From an uncultured Bacteroidales bacterium (GTDB lineage: Bacteria; Bacteroidota; Bacteroidia; Bacteroidales; P3), in contig CAMURW010000001.1 in assembly GCA_947097635.1 (NCBI GenBank), positions 1 to 27,226 of the forward strand: DNA of 27,226 nucleotides, given 5' to 3'. The notes beneath the pieces are model-generated. The model saw only the letters and a list, made by a program, of their open reading frames with translations, did not search any database and was not told the origin of the DNA. Positions 16,468 to 24,191 of this stretch are shown one piece after another (position 1 is the first letter of the stretch; each line of letters starts with the position of its first letter). A program made the position numbers and the translations under genes.

Positions 16468-17082
16468 ATGGAATATTTTAATATTTTTATCAAGTCGATT
16501 TTCATCGACAATATGATTTTCGCCTTTTTCCTCGGCATGTGTTCCTTCCTTGCCGTGAGCAAGACGGTGAAGACATCACTGGGCTTGGGAGTGGCAGTTA
16601 CCTTTGTGCTGCTCATAACGGTACCCGTGAACTACTTGCTCAACAAATACGTGCTGGCTTCTGGTGCCTTGGCATGGCTGGGACCCAAGTTCGCCGCAGT
16701 AGACCTCAGCTTTCTGTCGCTCATCATGTTCATCGCCGTCATCGCCGCCATCGTGCAAATAGTGGAGATGGTGGTGGAGAAATACAGCCCGTCGCTGTAC
16801 AACTCCTTGGGCATCTTCCTACCCCTTATCGCTGTAAACTGCGCCGTGATGGGCGGTTCGCTGTTCATGCAGCAGCGCGACTATGCCAACATCGGCGAGG
16901 CCACCTGTTTCGCCCTGGGCAGCGGTATTGGCTGGCTTATCGCCATCGTAGGCATCGCCGCCATCCGCGAGAAGCTGCGCTACAGCGCCATACCGCCCGC
17001 TCTCAAGGGCGTGGGCATCACGTTCATCATCAGCGGCCTCATGGGCATGGCATTCATGAGCTTTATGGGCATTAAGTTATAA
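16468..17082 (+). CDS. nqrE: Na+-translocating NADH:quinone reductase subunit E
   Basis: A 204-residue, six-helix membrane protein homologous to NqrD in inverted topology (NqrE/RnfA family). The conserved blocks IDNMIFAFFLGMCSFLAVS near the N-terminus and LIAVNCAVMGGSLFMQQRDY in the middle both carry the cysteines expected for the shared iron centre. ATG 16468 gives the standard start MEYFNIFIKSIFIDN. It precedes nqrF by 65 bases; that gap holds a small stem (ACTCAG 17099-17104 with CTGAGT 17110-17115) of unknown meaning. Confidence 0.96.
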   Translation: MEYFNIFIKSIFIDNMIFAFFLGMCSFLAVSKTVKTSLGLGVAVTFVLLITVPVNYLLNKYVLASGALAWLGPKFAAVDLSFLSLIMFIAVIAAIVQIVEMVVEKYSPSLYNSLGIFLPLIAVNCAVMGGSLFMQQRDYANIGEATCFALGSGIGWLIAIVGIAAIREKLRYSAIPPALKGVGITFIISGLMGMAFMSFMGIKL

Positions 17083-17147
17083 ATAGGTATGCTGTGCAAC
17101 TCAGGGACACTGAGTCGCGTAGTGAAACATTAATTCAATGACAAAAA

Positions 17148-18422
17148 ATGGCTAAAATTATATTATCAGCGTTAATCGTTTTCCTCGTTGTCATTCTGGT
17201 GCTGGTGGCATTGCTGCTTTTCGTGCGTGCCAGGCTGGTGCCTGCCGGAGACGTGAAAATCAAGATTAACGGAGACAAGGAACTGACGGTATCCACCGGC
17301 AGCACGCTCATACAGACCCTCGCCGGACAGAATATCCACCTGCCCAGTGCCTGCGGCGGCAAAGGCAGCTGCGGACAGTGCAAAGTGCAGGTGTTTCAAG
17401 GAGGAGGCGACATATTGCCCACCGAGTTGCCACATTTCTCGCGCAGCCAGGTAAAAGATCACTGGCGTCTGGGCTGCCAAGTAAAGGTGAAGCAGGATAT
17501 GCAAATTGGTGTGCCGGAAAGCATTCTCGACATCAAGGAATACGAGTGCACGGTGGTGTCGAACCGCAACGTGGCTACTTTCATCAAGGAGTTCAAGGTG
17601 CAGCTGCCTGCCGGCGCGCACATGCACTTCAAGCCCGGCTCTTACGCCCAGATTAAGATTCCTGCTTTCAAGGTGAACTACGCCGATTTCGACCGCGAGC
17701 TCATTGGCAAGGCATATTTGCCCGCATGGGAGAAGTTCAAGATGTTCGACCTCGTTTGCGTCAACACAGAGCCTACGGTGCGTGCCTACTCTATGGCCAA
17801 CTATCCTGACGAAGGCGATGTGTTCATGCTCACCGTCCGCATAGCCACGCCGCCTTTCAAGCCCGACCGCAGCGGTTTCCAGAACGTCAACCCTGGTGTC
17901 GCCTCCAGTTACATATTCTCGTTGAAGCCTGGCGACAAGGTGACGATGAGCGGACCCTATGGCGAGTTCCATGTGAAAGAACATGCCGAGGGCGAGCCTC
18001 AGCCCGAGATGATCTGGATCGGCGGCGGTGCCGGCATGGCTCCACTACGCGCCCAGATTATGCACCTCACACGCACGCTCCACACCACGGATCGCAAGAT
18101 GAGTTATTTTTATGGCGCACGTGCGCTGAACGAGGTGTTCTACCTGCAGGACTTCCTGCAGCTGGAGAAAGACTACCCCAACTTCTCGTTCCATCTGGCT
18201 CTCGACCGTCCCGACCCTGCAGCCGACGCAGCAGGAGTGAATTACACCGCAGGATTTGTCCACAACGTGATGTTCGACACCTATCTCAAGAACGTGGAAG
18301 AACCCGAGGAGATAGAGTACTATATGTGCGGTCCAGGCCCCATGAGCAAGGCTGTAACTAATATGCTCGACAACCTTGGAGTGCCTAAGAGCAACATCAT
18401 GTTCGACGACTTCGGTGGTTGA
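17148..18422 (+). CDS. nqrF: Na+-translocating NADH:quinone reductase subunit F
   Basis: A 424-residue subunit that oxidises NADH and feeds electrons into the complex. The N-terminal membrane helix (residues 4-26) is followed by a ferredoxin-like domain with [2Fe-2S] ligands at C69, C75, C78 and C110 (ACGGKGSCGQC and later LGC). The FAD-binding motif RAYSMANYP lies at 212-220. NADH-binding segments are GGGAGMAPL (292-300) and CGPGPM (394-399). The C-terminus ends in the family-typical FDDFGG. All cofactor residues are intact, so the complex should be functional. It is the last gene of the operon and is followed 39 bases later by a 50-bp palindrome that can end transcription from both sides. 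Confidence 0.97.
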   Translation: MAKIILSALIVFLVVILVLVALLLFVRARLVPAGDVKIKINGDKELTVSTGSTLIQTLAGQNIHLPSACGGKGSCGQCKVQVFQGGGDILPTELPHFSRSQVKDHWRLGCQVKVKQDMQIGVPESILDIKEYECTVVSNRNVATFIKEFKVQLPAGAHMHFKPGSYAQIKIPAFKVNYADFDRELIGKAYLPAWEKFKMFDLVCVNTEPTVRAYSMANYPDEGDVFMLTVRIATPPFKPDRSGFQNVNPGVASSYIFSLKPGDKVTMSGPYGEFHVKEHAEGEPQPEMIWIGGGAGMAPLRAQIMHLTRTLHTTDRKMSYFYGARALNEVFYLQDFLQLEKDYPNFSFHLALDRPDPAADAAGVNYTAGFVHNVMFDTYLKNVEEPEEIEYYMCGPGPMSKAVTNMLDNLGVPKSNIMFDDFGG

Positions 18423-18461
18423 TTCGCCCTGGAGAAGACGGGCATTCGCTGCCTTAGCAGC

Positions 18462-18511
18462 ATACAAAACATCGCCGCGATAGCATATGCTATCGCGGCG
18501 ATGTTTTGTAT
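18462..18511. terminator. 50-bp perfect palindrome, probable bidirectional terminator
   Basis: The 25 bases at 18462-18486 are followed without a spacer by their exact reverse complement at 18487-18511. The outer part of each arm contains A4/T4, so a GC-rich inner stem (CGCCGCGATAGC) is followed by a U-containing stretch whichever strand is transcribed. It lies between convergent nqrF and aroE, the classic position of a shared terminator. The complete absence of mismatches is unusual. Confidence 0.8.
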
Positions 18512-18573
18512 ACGTAGCCGTTGTTTTGTGCTGCTTTTTCAGTTTCCCTACTTGTGAATGAGGTACTGCTTCA

Positions 18574-19383
18574 TTATTGCTGAGTGTAGGGCAGGGCAAA
18601 GTGCTGCCAAGAGAGGTCGGCTTGGCGGTGTAGCATCTCCAGACCGTTCTTTACGGTGGCACCGGTGAGCTCGCACTCCAGCAGGAAACGGGTCTCTTCG
18701 GGGTTGTAGACGAGGTCGTAGCAAAGGTGCTGAAACGAAATATGATGGATGTCGGCGAAAGGTGTCTCGGCTTCCAGCGCCATCATGCCTACGGGGGTGG
18801 CGTTGACGATAAGGTAGGTGTGTTCTGCCAGGGCGTAAGCATCGGAATAGGAGCATATGGTGTCGCCAGCTGTCGTACAGCAGTCCTGATGCTGTGAGGG
18901 GTTGCGGCTGACGAAAGTGACGGCGATACCCTGCTGGTGTAGCGCATACGCCACAGCCCTTGCCGCGCCGCCAGTACCTAGCACCAATGCCGCACGATGC
19001 CAGCGTTGCAGCAGCGGTTGCAGGCTGTCGCGGAAAGCGGGGGCATCGGTGTTGTGACCTTCCAGGCGGTAGTTGCCGTCATGCTGCCACAGAACGCGTA
19101 CGCAGTTCACCGCACCGATGGCTTGTGCCGTGGGGCTAATCTGCTGCATCAGCGGCAGCACCCATTGCTTGAACGGCAGGGTGACGTTGAAGCCCATGAG
19201 GTGATCGTTCTGTATGAGGTTGTCCAGCCAGGACGGCAAGTCGGCAGGTTGCTGCACCTTATCGCCCGAAGGGTACAGCTGGTAGCGGCAGTCGCCGAGG
19301 CCTATAGCATTAAGTTTTTCTGTGAAGTATTCTTGTGACCAGGAATGCTCTAAGTGACGCCCTATCAGTCCGTAATGTTGCAT
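18574..19383 (-). CDS. aroE: Shikimate dehydrogenase
   Basis: A 269-residue NADP-dependent enzyme that reduces 3-dehydroshikimate to shikimate in the pathway to aromatic amino acids. The substrate site is complete: S14 and S16 in EHSWSQ, K72 in NVTLPFKQ, N93 in GAVNC and D113 in GHNTDAPAF. The dinucleotide-binding loop LGTGGAARA lies at about 135-143. Length is normal for a single-domain AroE. The gene is convergent with nqrF and divergent from the phosphatase-fold gene at 19537. A TACCTTTG -7 element on the minus strand (19407-19414) lies 24 bases upstream of its start. Confidence 0.95.
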   Translation of the reverse strand: MQHYGLIGRHLEHSWSQEYFTEKLNAIGLGDCRYQLYPSGDKVQQPADLPSWLDNLIQNDHLMGFNVTLPFKQWVLPLMQQISPTAQAIGAVNCVRVLWQHDGNYRLEGHNTDAPAFRDSLQPLLQRWHRAALVLGTGGAARAVAYALHQQGIAVTFVSRNPSQHQDCCTTAGDTICSYSDAYALAEHTYLIVNATPVGMMALEAETPFADIHHISFQHLCYDLVYNPEETRFLLECELTGATVKNGLEMLHRQADLSWQHFALPYTQQ

Positions 19384-19406
19384 AATAGGTTATTTGTACC
19401 AAATTG

Positions 19407-19414
19407 CAAAGGTA
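19407..19414 (-). promoter_or_regulatory. -7 element for aroE
   Basis: CAAAGGTA on the plus strand is TACCTTTG on the minus strand, a full match to the Bacteroidetes -7 consensus just ahead of aroE. I see no good TTTG at the right distance upstream, so only the -7 element is called. Confidence 0.45.
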
Positions 19415-19465
19415 CAAAAAAGATGGCATGCGAACGTTTTCGTGTGCCAAACGAAAAAGATTTAG

Positions 19466-19473
19466 TATTTTTG
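19466..19473 (+). promoter_or_regulatory. -7 element for the phosphatase-fold/nth gene group
   Basis: TATTTTTG matches the -7 consensus and lies 63 bases upstream of the next plus-strand gene. The -33 element is poor (TTTTCG at 19437-19442, spacing long). Confidence 0.4.
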
Positions 19474-19536
19474 TGCTTTCTAACGTTGTCGGCAGAAAAC
19501 TGCTAATGCGTTGGAAAATAGAATTAAAGATTATTA

Positions 19537-20622
19537 ATGAAACGAATAATAAAAGGCCTCTTTGTCGTCCTGAATACAGTGGTGGTATTGTTGCTGCTGG
19601 CCTCTACATTGGCTGGCGAGGTGGCTCCGTCGCGCGTGTTGTGGCCATCGTTGCTCAGTTACGCCTTTTTCCCGCTGCTGGTGACAAACGTGTTTTTCGT
19701 CCTACTGTGGCTACTGGCCAGCAGCAAATGGTTTCTGCTGTCCACAGCGTTGATATTGCTGCGCGTCAGTTTTCTGCCGCTGTACATGCAGTTCGGTTCC
19801 AACACTCATCCTGCCACCGCCGACACGCTGCGCGTGATGACATACAATGTACATGGCTGCTATGGCAGCAACTTCATCAGCGATATGGACCGGCGGCTGG
19901 AACAGATAGACAGCAACGCCCATGAGCTGTTGCGCATAATAGACAAGGAGCAGCCCGATGTGCTGAACCTGCAGGAGTTCGTGTACATGGCCAACCACAC
20001 CGCTCTGGCCGACAGTCTCGCTGCCCGAGGCTATGCCTACTCGGTGTCAGCAAGTCCTCAGCGAAGGCGCTACAATACAGTTACCATCTCGCGCTACCAA
20101 CTGCTTGCACCTGTATATATCGACAGCGTGGAACGCATGGCGGTGGACGTGGTGAAAGGGAGCGACACGGTACGCGTGATGAACCTGCACCTGGAGAGCT
20201 ATAGGCTGGACGAAAAGGACTACCAGGTGCTCAGCGCCACCACCCACGGCGATCTGACTCCCGACAGCGTACGAAGCACCTTAAGCAAACTGAAACATGT
20301 CAGCCTCGTTCACGAGCAGGAATGGAAGGAAGTGGAAGGCTTCCTGCGTCAGTCGCCGCATCCCTGCATCGTGACAGGCGACTTCAACGACACCCCCGCC
20401 AGCTATTTCTATCAGAACATTACCGATTATCTGGTGGACAGCTACAGAGAGTGCGGCAATGGTTTCTGCACCACCTATCACGGCAGATTCCCTGCCTTCC
20501 GCATCGACTATGTCCTTCACAGTCCGCAGCTGAAGACGCTGAGCTACAAACGCGTGAAAAGCGACCTCAGCGATCATGATCCGCTATTCGTGACACTGCA
20601 GATAAACGGAAATCAAGAATGA
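19537..20622 (+). CDS. Membrane-anchored endonuclease/exonuclease/phosphatase-fold protein
   Basis: A 361-residue protein. The first 85 or so residues form three hydrophobic helices (VVLNTVVVLLLLAS, LLSYAFFPLLVTNVFFVLLWLLA, FLLSTALILLRVSFLPL). The rest is an EEP (DNase I-like) domain with its metal and catalytic motifs: MTYNVHGCYG, NLQEF (metal-binding glutamate), MNLHLES, VTGDFNDTP, RIDYVL and SDHDPLFV (catalytic histidine). The active site is complete. The fold includes nucleases, inositol phosphatases and sphingomyelinases, and the substrate cannot be chosen here. The membrane anchor would place the domain near the membrane, on which face I cannot tell. The stop overlaps the next gene's ATG (ATGA), so the two are translationally coupled. 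Confidence 0.88.
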   Translation: MKRIIKGLFVVLNTVVVLLLLASTLAGEVAPSRVLWPSLLSYAFFPLLVTNVFFVLLWLLASSKWFLLSTALILLRVSFLPLYMQFGSNTHPATADTLRVMTYNVHGCYGSNFISDMDRRLEQIDSNAHELLRIIDKEQPDVLNLQEFVYMANHTALADSLAARGYAYSVSASPQRRRYNTVTISRYQLLAPVYIDSVERMAVDVVKGSDTVRVMNLHLESYRLDEKDYQVLSATTHGDLTPDSVRSTLSKLKHVSLVHEQEWKEVEGFLRQSPHPCIVTGDFNDTPASYFYQNITDYLVDSYRECGNGFCTTYHGRFPAFRIDYVLHSPQLKTLSYKRVKSDLSDHDPLFVTLQINGNQE

Positions 20623-21308
20623 ACTACCAAGTCCGTCACCCGAAAACCACTTATCCACCCATGACCCAGCAAGAACGCTATAAGAAACTGATAGAGTACT
20701 TCCAGACTACGGCACCCGATGCCACCACCGAGTTAGTCTATCATGGCAGCCCCTTTCAGTTGCTGGTGGCTACCATGCTGTCCGCACAGTGTACCGACAA
20801 GCGCGTGAACATGGTGACACCGGCACTCTTTGCCGCTTACCCCACGGCACAAGCCATGGCGCAGGCCTCCAAGGACGAGGTGCTGCACTATGTTCACTCC
20901 ATCTCCTATCCCAACAGCAAAAGCGAGCATCTGGTGGCGATGGCAAAGAAGCTGGTGAGCGACTATGGAGGCGAGGTGCCGGCAGACCGCGATGCTTTGC
21001 AGACGCTGCCCGGAGTGGGACGTAAGACCGCCAGCGTGGTGTGCAGCGTGGCGTTCCATCAGCCTTGCATGGCGGTGGACACGCATGTGTTTCGCGTGGC
21101 AAACCGTATCGGCCTCACCCGCAACAGCAAAACACCGTTGCAGACGGAGCTGGAGTTAGTGAAACATATTCCCGAAGAGGTGATACCCACGGCACACCAC
21201 TGGCTGATACTCCACGGCCGCTATGTGTGCACGGCCCGGAAGCCGCACTGTGCCGAATGCGGCATACGAGGAATATGTAAGTCAGCACCGAAACAAACCT
21301 CAGCATAA
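20619..21308 (+). CDS. nth: Endonuclease III (DNA glycosylase/AP lyase)
   Basis: A 229-residue base-excision repair enzyme that removes oxidised pyrimidines and nicks the abasic site. The helix-hairpin-helix is present (LPGVGRKTASVV, residues 130-141) with catalytic lysine K136 and aspartate D154 in AVDTHVFR. The C-terminal [4Fe-4S] loop has the exact spacing C-x6-C-x2-C-x5-C at 204, 211, 214 and 220. ATG 20619 overlaps the upstream stop and gives about 14 extra residues; ATG 20661 (MTQQERYKKL) matches the usual family N-terminus and is an equally good start. The product is cytoplasmic. Confidence 0.95.
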   Translation: MNYQVRHPKTTYPPMTQQERYKKLIEYFQTTAPDATTELVYHGSPFQLLVATMLSAQCTDKRVNMVTPALFAAYPTAQAMAQASKDEVLHYVHSISYPNSKSEHLVAMAKKLVSDYGGEVPADRDALQTLPGVGRKTASVVCSVAFHQPCMAVDTHVFRVANRIGLTRNSKTPLQTELELVKHIPEEVIPTAHHWLILHGRYVCTARKPHCAECGIRGICKSAPKQTSA

Positions 21309-21325
21309 GCAAAGACACTATTACT

Positions 21326-23398
21326 ATGACACTCCTTTATCCCGCTTTCCTCATCGCCCTGGTGGCTATTGCCATACCTATTGCCGTCCACCTCTTCAAC
21401 TTCCATCGCTATCGCAATGTGTATTTCAGCAACGTACGCTATCTGGAGGAACTGCGGCAGGAGATACGCCGACAACGCACCCTGCGCCAATGGCTGGTGC
21501 TGACGGCACGCATACTGGCTATCGTCTTCCTGGTGCTGGCGTTCTGCCAGCCCGTAGTTTTGCGGCAGCGGCAGCGCGTGCAGCGCGGTGGTGCGGCGGT
21601 GAGCATCTATATCGACAACTCGTTCTCCATGTCCAATACCGGCAGCGAGGGTCGTCCCTTGCTGGAACAGGCGGTGCAGAAAGCCAAGGAGATTGCCGCC
21701 GCCTACAAGAGCAGCGACCAGTTTCAGTTGATGACCAATGAGATGGGAGGCAGCCAATTCCACTGGCTGAGTCGAGACGAACTGCTGGCACAGCTGGATG
21801 GCCTGCAGACTGCCTCCGCGAGTCCGCTGCTTAGCGATGTCACTAAACGACAGCAGGACTTCCTCCTGCGGAGTGCGGCGCAAGAAAAGGAGGCATACAT
21901 CATCAGTGACTTCCAGCACAGCACTTCCGACTTTGCCGCTCTGGCACATGACAGCCTGCTGCATTCCATCCTAGTGCCCCTGGAAGCCAGTGCCGTGAAC
22001 AACATATACATCGACAGCCTAGCACTTAGCGCCCCCGTCTTCCTGCAGGGAAACACCGTCATCGTGCAGGTATTCCTGCGCAACGAAGGCGACAGCCCCG
22101 TGAAGAACGTACCCGTGCGCCTCTTCATCGGTGAGCAGCAGAGCGCCCTGGCCACAGCCGACCTGGACTCCGACGGCAGTGCCATAGTGTCCATGCATTT
22201 CACTATCAACGGCGGCGGCGCGTTGCAGGGCAGGGTTGAAACCACAGACTATCCTGTGACCTTCGACGACACCATGTTTTTCGCTATTAACGTGCGCGAG
22301 CGACTTTCCGTGCTGGCCATCAACGGCGGCGGCGACAACGTGTACCTCCAGCGTCTCTTCGGCAACGACAGCGCCATAGTGTACAGCAGCGTAAGCGACC
22401 GCACCATCCCTTTCAGCACGCTAGAAGACTACAGCTTCATCATACTGAACGGCCTTCACGACATCCCCAGCGGCCTGTCGCAAACGCTGCACACTTTCGT
22501 GACCAATGGCGGCACCCTGTTGGTGGCACCGGCCGAAGAGGCCGATCTGAGCAGCTACAACCAGATGCTCTCGCTCTTTTCCGCTGCTCGGCTGGGAATA
22601 TGGACGAAAGGACGGCAGAAGACAGCGAGCATAAACACCCGTCAGCTTCTTTACAACAACGTTTTCGATGGCAATAAGAACCCTGATGAAGACGAGGCAC
22701 AGATGCAGATGGAACTGCCTGCCGTGCAGGGCTACTATCAGCAGCAGAGCGACGGCACTACAGTAAAAGAGAGCATCATCACCCTACTGGACGGTAACGA
22801 CTACCTCTCCTTCACTCCCTGCGGCAACGGACGGCTCTACCTGTTCAGCACACCGCTGGAAGACCAGTGGACCGACTTTGTGCAGCAGGCGCTTTTCGTC
22901 CCAACCTTATTTAATATGGCGCTCTATAGCGGCTGCCTCGGCGTGCCCTACTCGATGTCGGACAGCCGCGTCCCCATTCCGCTGGCGCAGCAATACGATG
23001 CCGAGCGGGTGCCGCATCTCGTCTCCAAGGATGGTCAAGTGGACCTCATCCCCGACATCCGTCGCATAGGCGGCAAAAGCTACATGATGCCGCACGAGGA
23101 GCTTGCCACGGCGGGCTGCTATTACCTACGGCATCCGCAAGATACCACCAGCCACGAGGCTGTGGCGTTCAACTATTCCCGCCAGGAGAGCGCCATGCAG
23201 TTTTGTAGCCGTAGCGAAGTGGAGAAAGCCCTGAAGGACTATCATCTGGCGGGCTATGGCGTAGTACACAATACCAACAGCCCCTTGGATGCCGAGATTC
23301 GTGCCATGCGTGATGGCCTGCCTATGTGGCACTGGTGCATAGTGGCAGCACTTTTCATGCTGCTGGTCGAGATCATCATCCTAAGGGTGAGGAAATGA
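21326..23398 (+). CDS. BatA-like protein with aerotolerance-type N-terminus
   Basis: A 690-residue membrane protein. The first 80 residues match the BatA N-terminal domain: two membrane helices (LLYPAFLIALVAIAIPIAVHLF and LTARILAIVFLVLAFCQPVV) flanking a basic segment with YFSNVRYL. A von Willebrand A-like domain follows, with a MIDAS-type DNSFSMS at about residue 95. The middle (about 235-330) has a beta-sandwich look typical of CARDB domains (VFLRNEGDSPVKNVPVRLFI). Then comes a glutamine-amidotransferase-like segment (LSVLAINGGGDN, FIILNGLHDIPSG, FVTNGGTLLVAP). A last membrane helix lies at the C-terminus (CIVAALFMLLVEIIIL). Such proteins are common single genes in Bacteroidetes and poorly understood. 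It follows nth by 17 bases and precedes an ABC transporter. Confidence 0.85.
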   Translation: MTLLYPAFLIALVAIAIPIAVHLFNFHRYRNVYFSNVRYLEELRQEIRRQRTLRQWLVLTARILAIVFLVLAFCQPVVLRQRQRVQRGGAAVSIYIDNSFSMSNTGSEGRPLLEQAVQKAKEIAAAYKSSDQFQLMTNEMGGSQFHWLSRDELLAQLDGLQTASASPLLSDVTKRQQDFLLRSAAQEKEAYIISDFQHSTSDFAALAHDSLLHSILVPLEASAVNNIYIDSLALSAPVFLQGNTVIVQVFLRNEGDSPVKNVPVRLFIGEQQSALATADLDSDGSAIVSMHFTINGGGALQGRVETTDYPVTFDDTMFFAINVRERLSVLAINGGGDNVYLQRLFGNDSAIVYSSVSDRTIPFSTLEDYSFIILNGLHDIPSGLSQTLHTFVTNGGTLLVAPAEEADLSSYNQMLSLFSAARLGIWTKGRQKTASINTRQLLYNNVFDGNKNPDEDEAQMQMELPAVQGYYQQQSDGTTVKESIITLLDGNDYLSFTPCGNGRLYLFSTPLEDQWTDFVQQALFVPTLFNMALYSGCLGVPYSMSDSRVPIPLAQQYDAERVPHLVSKDGQVDLIPDIRRIGGKSYMMPHEELATAGCYYLRHPQDTTSHEAVAFNYSRQESAMQFCSRSEVEKALKDYHLAGYGVVHNTNSPLDAEIRAMRDGLPMWHWCIVAALFMLLVEIIILRVRK

Positions 23399-23447
23399 AG
23401 ACAGGCTGCTGAACATACTTGTTTTGTTATCAAAATCATTATACCTT

Positions 23448-24191
23448 ATGTCCTTTCTCGAAGCACAACATATAGTGAAATCCTACGGCTCTTCCCAAGC
23501 GTTGGACGATGTCTCCGTCAGCATCTCCGAAGGCAGCGTGTTTGGACTGCTGGGGCCCAACGGTGCCGGCAAAAGTACGCTGATACGTATCATCAACCGC
23601 ATCCTCGAACCCGATAGCGGCACGGTGCTGCTACAGGGCCGTCCCATGGTGGACGACGACGTGCAGCACATAGGCTACCTCCCCGAGGAGCGTGGCCTAT
23701 ACAAAAAGATGAAAGTGGGAGAGCAAGCCATATACCTGGCACAGCTGAAGGGCGTGAGCCGTCTGGATGCTGCGAAGCGCCTGCACCAGTGGTTCGAGAA
23801 GTTCGACATCGACAGCTGGTGGAACCGTCGTGTGGAAGAACTCAGCAAAGGCATGCAGCAAAAGGTACAGTTCATCGTCACCGTGCTGCATCAACCGAAA
23901 CTGCTCATCTTCGACGAGCCCTTCAGTGGTTTCGACCCTGTGAACACCGAACTACTGAAGAAAGAAATACTGGCATTGCGCGACCAAGGGGCCACCATCA
24001 TCTTCAGTACCCACAACATGAGCAGCGTTGAGGAGTTGTGCGACAGCATCTCCCTCATAAACAAAAGCCGCGTAGTACTCAGCGGCAACGTGCAGGACAT
24101 ACGCAAGGAGTACAGCAAGACGCATCCTCCTGTATACAAGGAGGTGCTGCCATCCATGAACGATATTTTCATAGAAACAGTAAGCAAATGA
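23448..24191 (+). CDS. ABC transporter ATP-binding protein (NatA-like)
   Basis: A 247-residue ATPase from ATG 23448 (MSFLEAQHIVKSYG); the frame is open a little further upstream but only from a TTG. All motifs are intact: Walker A GPNGAGKST (36-44), Q-loop-region YLPEERGLY (78-85), signature LSKGM (132-136), Walker B LLIFDEP with catalytic glutamate at 157, and switch histidine H189 in FSTHNM. The C-terminal extension after about 200 matches the DUF4162-type tail of this class. It overlaps the permease gene by four bases (ATGA), so the two form one exporter. It has its own permease and so is not an obvious partner for the ATPase-less operon at 4570-7050. Confidence 0.95.
   Translation: MSFLEAQHIVKSYGSSQALDDVSVSISEGSVFGLLGPNGAGKSTLIRIINRILEPDSGTVLLQGRPMVDDDVQHIGYLPEERGLYKKMKVGEQAIYLAQLKGVSRLDAAKRLHQWFEKFDIDSWWNRRVEELSKGMQQKVQFIVTVLHQPKLLIFDEPFSGFDPVNTELLKKEILALRDQGATIIFSTHNMSSVEELCDSISLINKSRVVLSGNVQDIRKEYSKTHPPVYKEVLPSMNDIFIETVSK

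Noticed and set aside
24038..24187. Upstream extension of the NatB-like permease
   Set aside because: It runs through the ATPase gene in another frame; the ATGA overlap at 24188 marks the real start.
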